Below, one piece after another: positions 1-11,947 of a stretch of 14,556 nucleotides of DNA. A program made the position numbers and the translations under genes. The stretch covers positions 1 to 14,556 of the forward strand of contig JADGJH010000776.1 in NCBI GenBank assembly GCA_027596945.1. The letters run 5' to 3'. Numbering within the stretch: the stretch's first letter is position 1; each line of letters starts with the position of its first letter. The stretch is from Physocladia obscura (Eukaryota; Chytridiomycota; Chytridiomycetes; Chytridiales; Chytriomycetaceae). Below the pieces are notes generated by a model. It was not told where the DNA came from and did not search any database. It saw only the letters and a list, made by a program, of their open reading frames with translations.

Positions 1-76
1 TGCAGAAAATAAATGTTTGACTTGCATATGAAGATGCACAAGAACAATAAAAAAATGACTGAAAATAAACAGAAAT

Positions 77-574
77 TTAAATCGGACTGGCGCATCGCGT
101 CGAGCCCTCAATCAACCAATCCGAATCTTCATCTGGCACGATATCCTCACAAGTAAAACGCACATCAACACCATCCACAACAGCAATTTTCTGCAGATAC
201 CTCTGCGTAGAATCGGCAGGTATGAGTCTTGCAAACGAGAGTATAAGCAGTTGCGGATGGCCCATATGGCGATGGCGAGTTTGGAATAGAAGCTTGTTGA
301 TGGTATCTTCAATTTGACATACTGGTTCTTGCTTTGTGCAGTAAATTTCAAATTGAGTTTCGGGATGCACTGTTGAGCAAAACGACTGCAATATTTTTGT
401 AGTTGAATAGATGGTGCTGTCTTGGTATGATTGCGATGCCGATTGCGGGACAATGTGGATTATGGTGACTGTGTTTGATGGCGAATAGGCGAGATTCCGC
501 ATTGCAAGATCAATTGCTTGCTTGACGGCAGCTGAGCTATCGAAAATAATCAAGATGTTGGTGCGTCTTTGCAT
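77..574 (-). CDS. Universal stress protein (UspA-fold)-like protein, ATP motif missing
   Basis: Single-exon ORF of 165 residues. The N-terminus (NILIIFDSSAAVKQAIDLA) has the UspA pattern: a hydrophobic beta-strand ending in an acidic residue, followed by a helix. A second strand (TVTIIHIVP) and a later one (QLLILSF) continue the alternating alpha/beta pattern, and the length matches a one-domain Usp. UspA proteins that bind ATP carry G-2x-G-9x-G(S/T) after the fourth strand. Here that position reads SFARLIPADS and no such glycines are visible, so this is either a non-nucleotide-binding type or a diverged member. The 164-residue stress protein at 8247-8800 on the same strand keeps the motif. 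ATG 574 is the first in-frame start. Its 3' side is the window edge region. The family assignment rests on fold pattern only and is moderate. Confidence 0.6.
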   Translation of the reverse strand: MQRRTNILIIFDSSAAVKQAIDLAMRNLAYSPSNTVTIIHIVPQSASQSYQDSTIYSTTKILQSFCSTVHPETQFEIYCTKQEPVCQIEDTINKLLFQTRHRHMGHPQLLILSFARLIPADSTQRYLQKIAVVDGVDVRFTCEDIVPDEDSDWLIEGSTRCASPI

Positions 575-753
575 TTTCGTGGAGGTTTGTTTTTATATTT
601 TTTTTTTAAAAATTTTGTGGCTGTTGTAGTCGAACCATGATGAATCAAGGGCAAAAACTTTTTCATTGTTGTCAAGTTTTTTGTAGTGTTGACAAAATTG
701 GATGTTTTTGTCTGAGCATCTTTTTTATTGGTACTTTTTTTTCTTTTATGCTT

Positions 754-759
754 TTTATT
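754..759 (-). terminator. AATAAA poly(A) signal of NXPE-like copy A
   Basis: AATAAA on the minus strand 43 bases after the TGA at 802-804; a second copy lies at 724-729. Motif and distance only. Confidence 0.45.
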
Positions 760-801
760 AAATACAGCAATGAAAAAATAAAAAACATGATATTTTTTCT
801 A

Positions 802-2716
802 TCAGTTGCAAATCATATTCAACAGCATTTGAGCGGAAGCATGACTGAAAGGAGATCGTCGCAAATTTGGTGGCCACAATGATGAACTGTGGATGTTATC
901 TCCAAACAAAGGCTCCATATCTGCCGACATTCGGTGTACTTGAATTCCGTGGTTGTCTAACACATGAAAACCGTGATTTTTCGAGGCTGTCTGTATTTGA
1001 CCGTTGATTTGCCGAACAATACTGTTTACTTGGGCAATTTTTGGGTTTGTCGTAAGCATTATCCGCATCTCAGCGCCTTGATAAGAAACAGAAAAGACAA
1101 AAGCGTTAATACTGTGCGGAATCTATTAAACACCAACCACTTTTCAAATTTTCTAATGTCCGTTCCAAATACTCCGAAAACGACGTTATCTTATAGTGAG
1201 TGTCGGTGTTTTTCGATAAAAACTCCAAATCGTGCAATCCAGCATTAAAAATCAAAATTTCCGTTTTCGGTTTTGTTTCGTCAACAAGAGGAAGATGTGA
1301 ATCTGTCTCACTTGGGTTTGAAAAATCCAATGCTGCCAGCTTTGTCAATTGCTCTGGGTGGAATAAAATTCGTCTCATTCGTTCCGCATGTCTTGAATCG
1401 TCTAGGGACAAAAGTCCCGGGCCAGCTCGAATGCATGGATTCAAATTTGGCGCCCAAAATCTGTCATAAATTGAGTTATTAATGCTGTAGGAAAATAGAA
1501 AACGAACAGGAGCAAAAAATCAAAGTCTTACAATGACAATAAAGTGCTTTCATTTCTGATTGGCCAAGAGAACTGTCTTACTGACAAATGTTCATCGTTG
1601 CAAACTCTTGTAGGTTCTCCAATGAACGTAACATTTTCCATTGGTGGCCACATGTCATCGGTAAAGCCTTCTAAATGCATTGCTAAATCAATGGCAATCT
1701 CTTCAATCGTTGAGTCTCCAACAAAAGTTATGCGTTTATTTTGAAGACATTGCGCAGCTTCGATAGATTTGAAGAATAATAGGTTGCAAGAATCTGACAA
1801 AAAGATTGTTTTACTTCCGCGACCTTCTGTATCTGGTACCATTTTTTCGCGCAAATCTTCTGGAATGGCAGCGGTGCCAATCCAACGGCCCTTGATATCT
1901 GAAACCGAATCGGCGGTGCAAGGTGACAATGATTCAATATGTTCTCGAAGAAATTGAGCACTTGGTTTTGCAGCGTGTTCGGTTACAGTCAACTCAAACG
2001 AAGCAACTTTTTGCGATTGAGGCGGAACATGAAACATTCTTGGTTTCCATTTTGGAAATGTGTTCCAAGGTTCGGCATCCCAACGAGGGAATGCGCCTTC
2101 GTAGAAAATCGAAACATTGAATTTTCCGGGAGTGAATAAATGATACGTGAACTGTGGTACTGATTAGTCAAAATGAATAAAAACAAACTGGAACCCATAA
2201 TTACGGACTATGTGTATATACCTCATAAGTTCCTTTATATTGTGCCGAAGAAAATAGAAGCAATCGTTCAGTATCTGGAGATTCGCTCTGAAACAAGGCA
2301 AAAACGGACGGCGTGGGATCCGAAGGCAACAAAGCCGGATATTCCCCATCTGTGGACAAAATGCTTACAAAAAACGAAGTTTCAACGCCTGCAATTGGAT
2401 CGCCGATACTACGGACCCGCGCCGCGAACCAGTTAATCGACAAATTGCGCTGCGGTTTCTGTAGCGCATCTGGGTCCAGAGTTTCCAGCGGTACCACCGC
2501 ATTAGGCGAAACAGGCGAAACAGACCGAAACTCAGCAGTGGCGGATGTTTCTGGTTTGCGCAGTTTGGTGGGCGGTTGTTGCAAGCGCAGCGATAATTGG
2601 GCAACGTGGGCAATGTTGTAGAAAACCAGGCCAGCGAGCAGCAGAAGAGTCAGCATGCGCACTGTGGCTGCCAAATGCGACTTGTGTTGAAGTGATGGGC
2701 CGCCAGTAGAGTTCAT
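802..2716 (-). CDS. NXPE-like type II membrane protein: filamin/Ig-like domain plus PC-esterase domain (copy A)
   Basis: Model: exons 2222-2716, 1532-2151, 1138-1460 (or 1138-1484) and 802-1076, giving 570 (or 578) residues. Introns are in phases 0, 2 and 1. ATG 2716 was chosen because it aligns with copy B; an ATG 36 bases upstream is also in frame. Residues about 21-39 form one membrane span after a short basic tail, as in a Golgi/ER type II protein. Residues about 90-200 hold a filamin-like Ig domain (GTYEFTYHLFTPGKFNVSIF). The C-terminal part is an SGNH/PC-esterase: GDS at 310-312 (putative nucleophile Ser312), NAGLHD from Asn444, and GDNIHSS with Asp539 and His542 as the putative Asp-His pair. 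Known NXPE and TBL/Cas1p relatives act on glycans or esters as acyltransferases or esterases; activity here is inferred. Copy B lies directly upstream, also on the minus strand. Confidence 0.82.
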
Positions 2717-2949
2717 TTGCAGAGTGTGAGAACGAAAGACCAGTTGTTGCAAGACTTGAAATTGAATTTGAGTTTCAGCCTGATAATTAATTATACAATA
2801 TAAAAAAACACGAAACTGTCTAAAAGCAAGATAAATGATTCTCTCCTAGTCAGACTTATTTACATTATAAAAAAAATTACGTGAATTTGTTTCTGAAGTC
2901 AGATGTATTTTTCAAGGTTGCTGATAAAAGTGAAAATTTTCTCGTCCCT

Positions 2950-4741
2950 CTATTTATGGTTGTTACAAATCATGTTCAACAACATTTGCGTCGAAGAATG
3001 ACTGAAAGGAGTGAACTCCAGAAAAGGCGGTAAAAAAGAGCTGTGCGAAAAATCCCCGTAAGCTGGTTTGCCATCTGAATTCATTCTGTGAATTTGAATT
3101 CCGTGATTGTCAAAAACATAGAATCCATTAGTTTGTGAAACTGAACGGATATATCCATTCAATTGACGGACAATGCTGTTTACTTGACCAATTTTTGGAT
3201 TTGCTGTGACCATTATCCTTAAATCGGCGCCTAATCAAGGAATTTTACACACGCATACATAAAAGAAAGAAACAAACCTTCTTTTAAAACCTTCAATGTT
3301 TTCTCCAAATATTCTGGGAATTGCAAAACGTTGTAATCAGTTGGTGGATTTTCTGCCAAATAAAACAAATCATGCAATCCTCCATTGAATACTAAAATAT
3401 CAGTTTTACGTCCAGTTTTATCAACGCGAGGAAGATGCTTGTCTGGATACTTTTTATCAGCCACAATTCCCAATTTTGGAATTTGCTCAGGATAGAATAG
3501 AATGCGCTTCATTCTTTCAGAGTGCCTTGAATCTTTAATTGAAGGTAGACCAATCCCGCCACCAACACATGGATTAGAATTTGGAGCCCAGAAGCTGTAA
3601 AAAATTTGGTGAAAAAATGAAATAAAATAAAAATAAAAACAAAAACTTGCAATGATAGTTGCGTGCTTGCGTTCCTTATTGGCCAAAAAAATTGTCTGAC
3701 TGATGCATGCTCATTGTTGCATACCAGTGTCGGTTCGCCAATCTGCAATACATTTTTAAGTTCAGGCCATGCATTTTCCAAAGTGCCTTCTAAATGTACA
3801 CCCAAATCAAAAGCAATTTCTTCGGCCGTTGAATCGCCCATAAACGTTATCCGTTTATCTTTAAGGCATTCTACAGCGGCTGCACTCGTGAAATAAAATA
3901 TATTGCACGTATCCGACAAAAACATAGTATTTTTTCCGTGGGTCTCTGTATCGGGGACCATTTTGTCATAAAACTCTTTGGGAAACGCAGCAGACTCAAT
4001 CCAGCGGCCTTTGAGAACGGTAGCTGAATTAATCGTACATGGAGGCAAAGCTTCAACATGCTCGCGGATGAAATCTTGGGTCGATTTGACAGCATTTTTC
4101 GCAACTTCCAATTCGAATGCTGCAACTTTTTGAGAATCGGGGGGTATATGAAACATGCGAGCATTCCAATCAGGAAAAGTTTTCCAGGGCTCCATTTCCC
4201 AGTGCGGGAATGCACCTTCGTAGAAAATCGTAACTGTGAATTTGCCTGAAGTGAATAAACGGTAACTAAACTAAACGATGTTCAGTAATCATATTAGAAT
4301 GTGGATAAAGACGTATTGTAATCATTATTGTGGATATGATTCCCAAGTCACCTGAAATGTCCCATTTAGTTCTGTTGTTGAGAACAAAAGCAGTCGTTCA
4401 CCATGTGGCCGCTTGCTTTCAAACAAAGCAAAGACGTTTGGAGTAGGATCTGATGGCGCCATGCTCAACTGCTCGCCGTCGGTGGACAACATGCTCACAA
4501 AAAACGACGATTCAATGCCAACAATTGGTTCACCGCTATTACGAACGTGCGCCGAGAACCAGTCAATGGAACGATTAATTACTTGAGATGTGGGCTTGAC
4601 AACTTTTGAAACAGATGTTGGACGTAATGTGAATTGCACCACTTGCGTGGCATTCCACAAGATCAGACCACCCAGCAGCAGCAAAGTTAGAGTCTGCACC
4701 GCCGTTAGCAGTTTGGACTTGTGCACCTTTGTTGCCGGCAT
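2950..4741 (-). CDS. NXPE-like type II membrane protein: filamin/Ig-like domain plus PC-esterase domain (copy B)
   Basis: Model: exons 4352-4741, 3651-4270, 3278-3594 and 2950-3230, giving 535 residues. Intron phases 0, 2 and 1 match copy A. ATG 4741 (MPATKVHK) aligns with the copy A start; an upstream in-frame ATG at 4849 adds a Phe/Asn-rich AT-rich leader and looks like untranslated sequence. The membrane span is about residues 16-33. A filamin-like Ig domain contains GTFQFSYRLFTSGKFTV. PC-esterase motifs are GDS (275-277), NGGLHD from Asn407, and GDFSHSS with Asp502 and His505. Exon 2 is 620 nt in both copies and aligns without gaps at about 60% protein identity by eye, so they are an old tandem duplication. 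The stem between the membrane span and Ig domain is about 35 residues shorter than in copy A. Intron 2 must be GC-AG to keep frame. Confidence 0.82.
3595..3650 (-). other. GC-AG intron (intron 2 of copy B)
   Basis: On the minus strand exon 2 ends ...TCATT and the intron begins GCAAGT and ends TTTTTTACAG, 56 nt. Splicing here is phase 2 and gives F-F-W-A-P-N, matching copy A. The only nearby GT (four bases in) would be phase 0 and runs into a TAA codon seven codons into the next exon. Copy A has GTAAGA at the same exon boundary. Confidence 0.75.
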
Positions 4742-5049
4742 TTTTGATTCGTCAATTTGATTTAATCCCGTAAAAAAATTTATATTAAACACAAAGGAAA
4801 AAAAAAAAAAATTGGAAATAAAGTTAAAAAATTGGCAATAAATGTTCATGAAAACATTTCAATCTGGTAGTATGTTCCTCGCTTACTTCCCAAATATCTG
4901 GGCTTGTCTCGAAGACGCTTGGTGAAAAACATCAACAAAGCGAAATAACTGTCTCAGCAAGGTGTCTCCATCTCCACTGCTTGGGTAAAATATATGAAAT
5001 ACTAAAAATCAAAAATTAAATTTTTTTTTTTAATTTTAATATTTTTGTA

Positions 5050-7327
<2,278 letters not shown>

Positions 7328-7889
7328 GTTACTTCTTAGGTTTGTTTATTGTCTTCAGGATGAAAAACTGGAGTTTTGCAAAATAAAGACAACCAACTCA
7401 AACTGATAGACACTAAACAATCAACGCAGTTCACGCCAATTGACATAGTGTAAAATCAAAGTTGCACTAATCAGCAAAAAGAAAATCGATATAGCGACAA
7501 TCGAGCTCCCAATACACAGCAATCAACACATGTCAGTCAACAAGGTAGATTAACACAGAATCGATGCAGCTGGCATTGAACCCAATAATGATTGGGCAGC
7601 TAATCTGTAGTTGTTTACCCTGTGCAAGACTGGAGGTTGTTTTTTTAGTGTAGCTGTTGATTGAAGGGATGCTGCTCCTTAGTATTAATAAAAGCCCCTT
7701 TGATTCTCAGTACTCACTGCGGCAGTGGCACCAAAGAGTGAGATGGTTTCCAAGGGATAAGGCAATCTGGTTTGTTGCTCAACGGACACTATTCATTCCA
7801 AGCGTTGCACGCAAAGATCCTTGAATGAAAAAATAAGATATTATTAAAAATAGTGGTGGCATCAATGCTCTTCGTATACCACTCTTGCC

Positions 7890-8042
7890 CTAGCTTGAGT
7901 TTCCCCTGTATATTGTACACGGAATGATGTTTGCGTTGGGGTTGACGAATCGCTGCCACACTGTCAGCACCAAGAGCAAAATGAACGACCCGATGATATC
8001 CCCTGCAATAAAAATGTGTTTCGCGTCAACTGTGGCCCGCAT
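7890..8042 (-). CDS. Possible 50-residue single-pass membrane micropeptide
   Basis: Minus-strand ORF of 50 codons starting at ATG 8042 and ending TAG. It has a charged N-terminus (MRATVDAKH), a hydrophobic segment at residues about 16-29 (IIGSFILLLVLTVW), then QRF and a polar tail with one Cys. The frame stays open for 10 codons upstream of the ATG. It is more GC-rich than the flanking spacer and the amino-acid composition looks protein-like. It lies about 160 bases beyond the poly(A) signal of the stress-protein gene, so it would need its own transcript. A TTTTTATTGCAG acceptor-like site lies within the first codons, so it could instead be the last exon of a gene. No family was recognised; a random ORF of this size is quite possible. 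Confidence 0.3.
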   Translation of the reverse strand: MRATVDAKHIFIAGDIIGSFILLLVLTVWQRFVNPNANIIPCTIYRGNSS

Positions 8043-8204
8043 CACTCGTCTGAAGGGTGATTGTCAATCGCCGACCACTAAAAGTTAAACCATTAATAAA
8101 CAAGTTTTTTCGCTTCTCCACTATCTGACTGTCATAACTAGAGCAAGTGATTGTCTGTTTGGCTGTTCGCCCAATCTTTCCGCACATAGTATTTTCAAAC
8201 AAAT

Positions 8205-8210
8205 TTTATT
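8205..8210 (-). terminator. AATAAA poly(A) signal of the second stress-protein gene
   Basis: AATAAA on the minus strand, 37 bases after the TGA at 8247-8249. Motif and distance fit a fungal polyadenylation signal. Confidence 0.5.
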
Positions 8211-8246
8211 CATTCGAGTTTGGCGCTGCAAAAAAAAAAAAAGGTT

Positions 8247-8800
8247 TCACAACCACAATGGATGGTTAAACATTGGACTCAACGACTTGGACGCCGCGTT
8301 TTTTTCGGCTTGTACTTCATCCGCCGGCGTCAGTCTTGCAACGATCACTGGTACATTTGCGTATAAAATCGCGTAATTCGACACCGATCCGACAAAAAAA
8401 CACTCCATATGCGACTTGCCAGCCGATCCAAGCACCAGCAAATCGGGAAGCTTCTCGTCGACAAGTTCCACCAGCTTTGCTCCAAACCCTCCTCCGCCAG
8501 ATATAATAATTTGGACCGCGTATTGGTATTTCAGATGGTACGGGTCTGCAATCGCACGAATCAGAGACTTAATGCGTTCGAGTGTCTACTCATCGGAGAA
8601 ATGAGAGTCCATTTTTTGAAATTTATACATAAGATATCACCAACCGTTGCTCTCTCGGATTCGCTGTCAATCCCAACAACTACAGTCACTATATCGCCGT
8701 CTGCGAGCTTAATATATTCCAGAACCCAGACGAATGCTGCCACAGAGTGTGTCGATTCGTCAACCGCAACGAAAATATTGCGTGAGTGAGCACTTCTCAT
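8247..8800 (-). CDS. Universal stress protein, ATP-binding type
   Basis: Model: exons 8645-8800 and 8247-8585 with a 59-nt phase 0 intron (GTTGGT...GAGTAG), giving 164 residues. The join gives a continuous UspA domain: NIFVAVDEST at the N-terminus (strand plus conserved Asp), DIVTVVVGID, a helix beginning TLERIKSLI, QIIISGGGG, LVELVDEKLPDLLVLGSAG, and a C-terminal VPVIVARL strand. The nucleotide motif G-2x-G-9x-G-S is intact (GSAGKSHMECFFVGS). UspA proteins are cytosolic, bind ATP and are linked to stress survival; the specific role here is unknown. ATG 8800 is preferred; an in-frame ATG at 8854 adds 18 AT-rich codons with no domain. The unusual GTTGGT donor also appears in intron 3 of copy A, which supports the splice call. 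Confidence 0.85.
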
Positions 8801-9007
8801 TTTTATATATTTTTTTGTTGTATATTCAATATATTCGCTGGGAGTGACATTCACTGTGAGTCATTCAACCATGAAAAAAAATCTATGAGGACGCAATTTA
8901 ATTTTGACTAACACATGGTTAAAAAAATGAGAAAAACTTCCAAAATTTTACTGCTTTTTTCAGTTGAAGGGAAGGAAATGTAATATTGTTTCCTTTTTTA
9001 TTGAATC

Positions 9008-9325
9008 ATGACAGATGAGCCATACCATCACACAGACAATCCACCACCTCCTACCAATAGTCTGAACAAAATTGAAGCCCAACATGCAATTAGATTAGCC
9101 CCTTTGGTGAAGGATTATCTCAACCAACAGATCTGATTTGTTATAAACAAGTTCCCTGATATCCAAATATCCTGCAAATCAGTTGACAACTTTAAAGAGA
9201 AGCTTTGGGCAACATTACTTCAATATATAAAGGTTGCTGCAATTATTGCTGGAAACAAATATAGTATATTGGAGCCAACAATTGAAAGCATGAACAACTA
9301 TTTGAGCTTCGAATGGCACCATTGA
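9008..9325 (+). pseudogene. Reading frame broken by one internal stop, family unknown
   Basis: From ATG 9008 the frame runs 42 codons (MTDEPYHHTDNPPPPTNS...) to TGA 9134-9136, then continues 62 more codons to TGA 9323. No GT donor sits near the stop, and TGA is a normal terminator in other genes here, so recoding is unlikely. The composition is rich in Asn, Gln, Ile and Lys and unlike the nearby genes. It probably belongs to the decayed mobile-element island, but no domain was recognised. Confidence 0.4.
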
Positions 9326-9835
9326 GTCATGTAATTTTCCAAGTTAAGTACATCTCTACATAATCTTGCTGTGTCATCACATTCCATAAATATCATTGTC
9401 TACAATTATTTGTTATCATTAAAGTTACAGCAGGATAAGTTCAATCAAATAGTTTTTGCATCAACACAACAAAAACATTCTGGTGCTATGACAAATGTAG
9501 TTGTCAAAGAAATTATGGCCCACATAGAACTCAATTTACTTCTGAATGAGCAAATTGTAGAATCTGGGCATCATATGTTGCCACTGCCTCATCCAAATTA
9601 TACAGCTTTAATTAATGGCAATTCACCAAAACATATCATATACTTATTTGACCCTATTCCTTCAATTGCATTATAGCAACTTCAAAAGATCAATACTGAT
9701 CAAAATATTATTCAAAACATTGTATTACTTCAAAGCTTGTCCTAAACTGAAAATGTTTTAGTGTAAATACAATCTATCAAAGCAACACTCAACACATAAT
9801 AAAATACTGTGCGTGATCTTCAATAAGCTGCTATA
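9326..9835 (+). other. AT-rich stretch with a 101-codon orphan ORF (9371-9676)
   Basis: Plus-strand ORF of 101 codons, starting MSSHSINIIV, with a polar middle (MAHIELNLLLNEQIVES) and a PLPHPNY motif. It starts 45 bases after the broken frame at 9008-9325 and shares its AT-rich, Asn/His/Gln-rich style. Both may be pieces of one old coding sequence separated by mutations. No family recognised. It could also be a chance ORF. Confidence 0.25.
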
Positions 9836-10895
9836 TTAAACACACACAAGTGGAGGAAGGTTTTTAAACATATGTTGATATTGAATATCATTAAAGCCGT
9901 TTTTTATATATTTTTTTTTATTCATTCCAGTAGAACTCAAAAGGCCTTTCTTCTTCTTCTTCAAACTTTCCTGCATTTGAATTAAAGTTGCTATTTTATA
10001 ACTGTAATGACCAAATATTTTTCCAAAATTATAATTGCAAAAGAACAAAAAATGTTTGTCACAAACAAAGCAAATTCTGTGTTTCCCCATCCTCATAATA
10101 CTTTTTGAATCTGTGTTTAGAATCCCAAATACAAATTAAATTTGGTTAAAAAACAGGTAATATGCTTGAAAAAAAATTAATATAATTCCAAAAGAGTGAA
10201 GAGTGTGATCAAAAAATGGATCAATGTGAATTTTTGCACCATCTAATATTAAAACTGAGCACTTTCCTGGATATTTGTGTATTTTTTTATTATCTTTGGT
10301 CATTCTCTTGTAGCATTATGTTGAATCCTACACCTGTGGATTCACTTCAAACAGTTTTCCTGAGCACATTAATTTTTGTTAAAATCTTGTTGTTTATTTT
10401 TCTAAGAAAAAAGTTTTGAAATAAAATATTCATATTTGTGTCTCATATAATTTTACTAAATATCTTTCTTTTGAACTTGTGGGACAAAGTTGGGACATTA
10501 AATTCCTCAATTCTTAAAATGAATCCTTTTGACAGAAATCTGTTCAAGCAAGATTTCTATTTTGGGGTTTAATAAACAATTTCTAATTCACACATTTAGC
10601 TTGCATATTGTATATTTATTCTTTTAAATCTAATACATTGTAGAAATAGATCACAATTAAAGGTTTCCTCCCATTTTTTTACACCCAAGAAGGCAAGATA
10701 TGATATTCGCAGTTTGTGAACAAACTTGCCATGGAAGAATAATTTCTCAACACACAGAGAGCATCCTTGATTTCTAAGCATTCCACAATTTTTGAATGAT
10801 ACTTCATCCAAAAACAAGAGATTTACCTTGCATCAATTAAAGGAATTTAGCTCCATTGCATATGAAACAATGCCATCAATATTATGCTGCAAAAA
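9836..10895 (-). pseudogene. Decayed IS630/Tc1-type (DDE_3) transposase
   Basis: The minus strand holds successive pieces of a DDE_3 transposase. Around 10596-10895: NIDGIVSYAMELNSFN, a TGA, then LLFLDEVSFKNCGMLR with the first catalytic Asp (codon 10806-10808) and RISYLAFLGV. Around 10100-10290: KYPGKCSVLILDGAKIH with the second Asp (codon 10241-10243), then QAYYLFFNQI and a TAA (10136-10138) exactly 35 codons later, where relatives have the catalytic Glu (DD34E spacing). From 10135 down to 9836 the frame continues with FVFGIL and NYNFGKIFGHYSYKI, resembling the family C-terminus. The gap between FLGV and the second Asp is about 245 bases longer than expected and full of stops. It is dead by stops and probable insertion. 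No terminal inverted repeats were found by eye. Confidence 0.75.
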
Positions 10896-11947
10896 TAAGA
10901 AGTTGTTATTATTTTCTTATTCATTTCATATAACAAGTACGGTGTTTCTTTGTCTTCGCCATTTTCGGATGATTTTTTTTTTCTCTAATTAGTTATAAAA
11001 TGAAATGTCATCATTTCGCACAAGCTCCAAACTTGATCATTTTTTATTAGACACCGCAGCGAGAAGGAACAAAAACGAAAATCAGTGGTCACAACTTACA
11101 CCGATAGGTGTGAAAGGGCGCGACATGAGGGCGTCAGAAAAAAAGTAGAGACTGGATTTCTATATTTTAGTTTACTTGGCAAATTTTTTAGAGGATATGC
11201 AAGCATCAAGCTGCACATGTTGAAGAAAGTGGGTATGGAGCAAAGCATGATAATCACACTGAAAACAGCAGAAAATGAACAAGAAGAGCAAAAGAAACAA
11301 GATAAAGAAGAGGGGCAAGATAGTGAAAATAATCAAAAAAATTTGCTCACATTTCAAGAGCATTGCTAGCATCATGAAATCAACCAGCAATTTTGCACTG
11401 TAGATCTCAAATTCATTTACAACCATCATAACCAAGTTCCACACAATTTCATTACGCCAGGAGATACAGCTCATACCAAATGGAATTTGCTACCACCAGC
11501 ACTAAAAATTAGCAAAATTCATTCCAAAGTGGAACATCAGCGCAAATTTGGCAATTTCCATCAACATGATAAACAATCTATTTTTTGCACACAGCCACAC
11601 TCCATACCAAATTAAAACTAGTTGAAATTATGAAGACTGACAAGGAAATTGCAGAAAATTCAAGTACCGTTCTTGTAAATCTAAAAGAGTACCATGTTCA
11701 CGTTATAATAGTAAAATTGAATCAATTCTCCACAAACGCATTAGAAAATTGCTCGAAAATGTGCGAAAATGCCTGTAATTATTCACAGTGGATCCAATTA
11801 TGGATTCATACGCACAAGAAAAGGATCATTGACTACTCCAACTTATAGCCAATTTTTTTTTTTTTTTGGACAACGCGCAATATGGCTGTGAAGCAGTTTG
11901 TAATAACAAAATATAAAATCCATTTTACTAGCTATCAGAGTAAGACA
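10896..11947. other. AT-rich gene-poor stretch, no recognised gene
   Basis: About 1 kb with no convincing gene. It has a short GC-richer patch at about 11055-11140, a Glu/Lys/Gln-coding purine-rich run at about 11265-11345, and a T15 run near 11852-11866. The 87-codon plus ORF at 11585-11848 and the 94-codon one at 11085-11369 match no family I recognise. Likely decayed mobile-element or spacer DNA. Confidence 0.5.

Larger units (their letters stand above)
7328..8246. other. Intergenic spacer between DDX41 and the second stress-protein gene
   Basis: About 0.9 kb. On the minus strand it should contain the 3' UTR of the stress-protein gene (AATAAA at 8205-8210) and the DDX41 promoter. The only coding-like stretch is the short ORF at 7890-8042. 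No tRNA, repeat or plus-strand gene was recognised. Confidence 0.6.

Noticed and set aside
637..882. 81-codon plus ORF between the first two genes
   Set aside because: It covers the 3' UTR and end of copy A in antisense and has no domain.
4742..4849. 36-codon N-terminal extension of NXPE-like copy B
   Set aside because: It is Phe/Asn-rich, encoded by very AT-rich DNA, has no counterpart in copy A, and the internal ATG at 4741 aligns with the copy A start.
8409..8789. 126-codon plus-strand ORF
   Set aside because: It is antisense to the stress-protein exons, which carry the real motif.
9134..9136. TGA read as an amino acid (recoding or alternative code)
   Set aside because: TGA ends several good genes here, including copy A and the stress protein at 8247; there is no sign of selenocysteine context.
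10216..10419. 67-codon hydrophobic plus ORF
   Set aside because: It is antisense to the transposase segment with the second catalytic Asp and to AT-rich filler.
11172..11474. 100-codon minus ORF with a long hydrophobic stretch
   Set aside because: It is the complement of a purine-rich run; Leu/Ile/Phe repeats arise from that bias and there is no domain.
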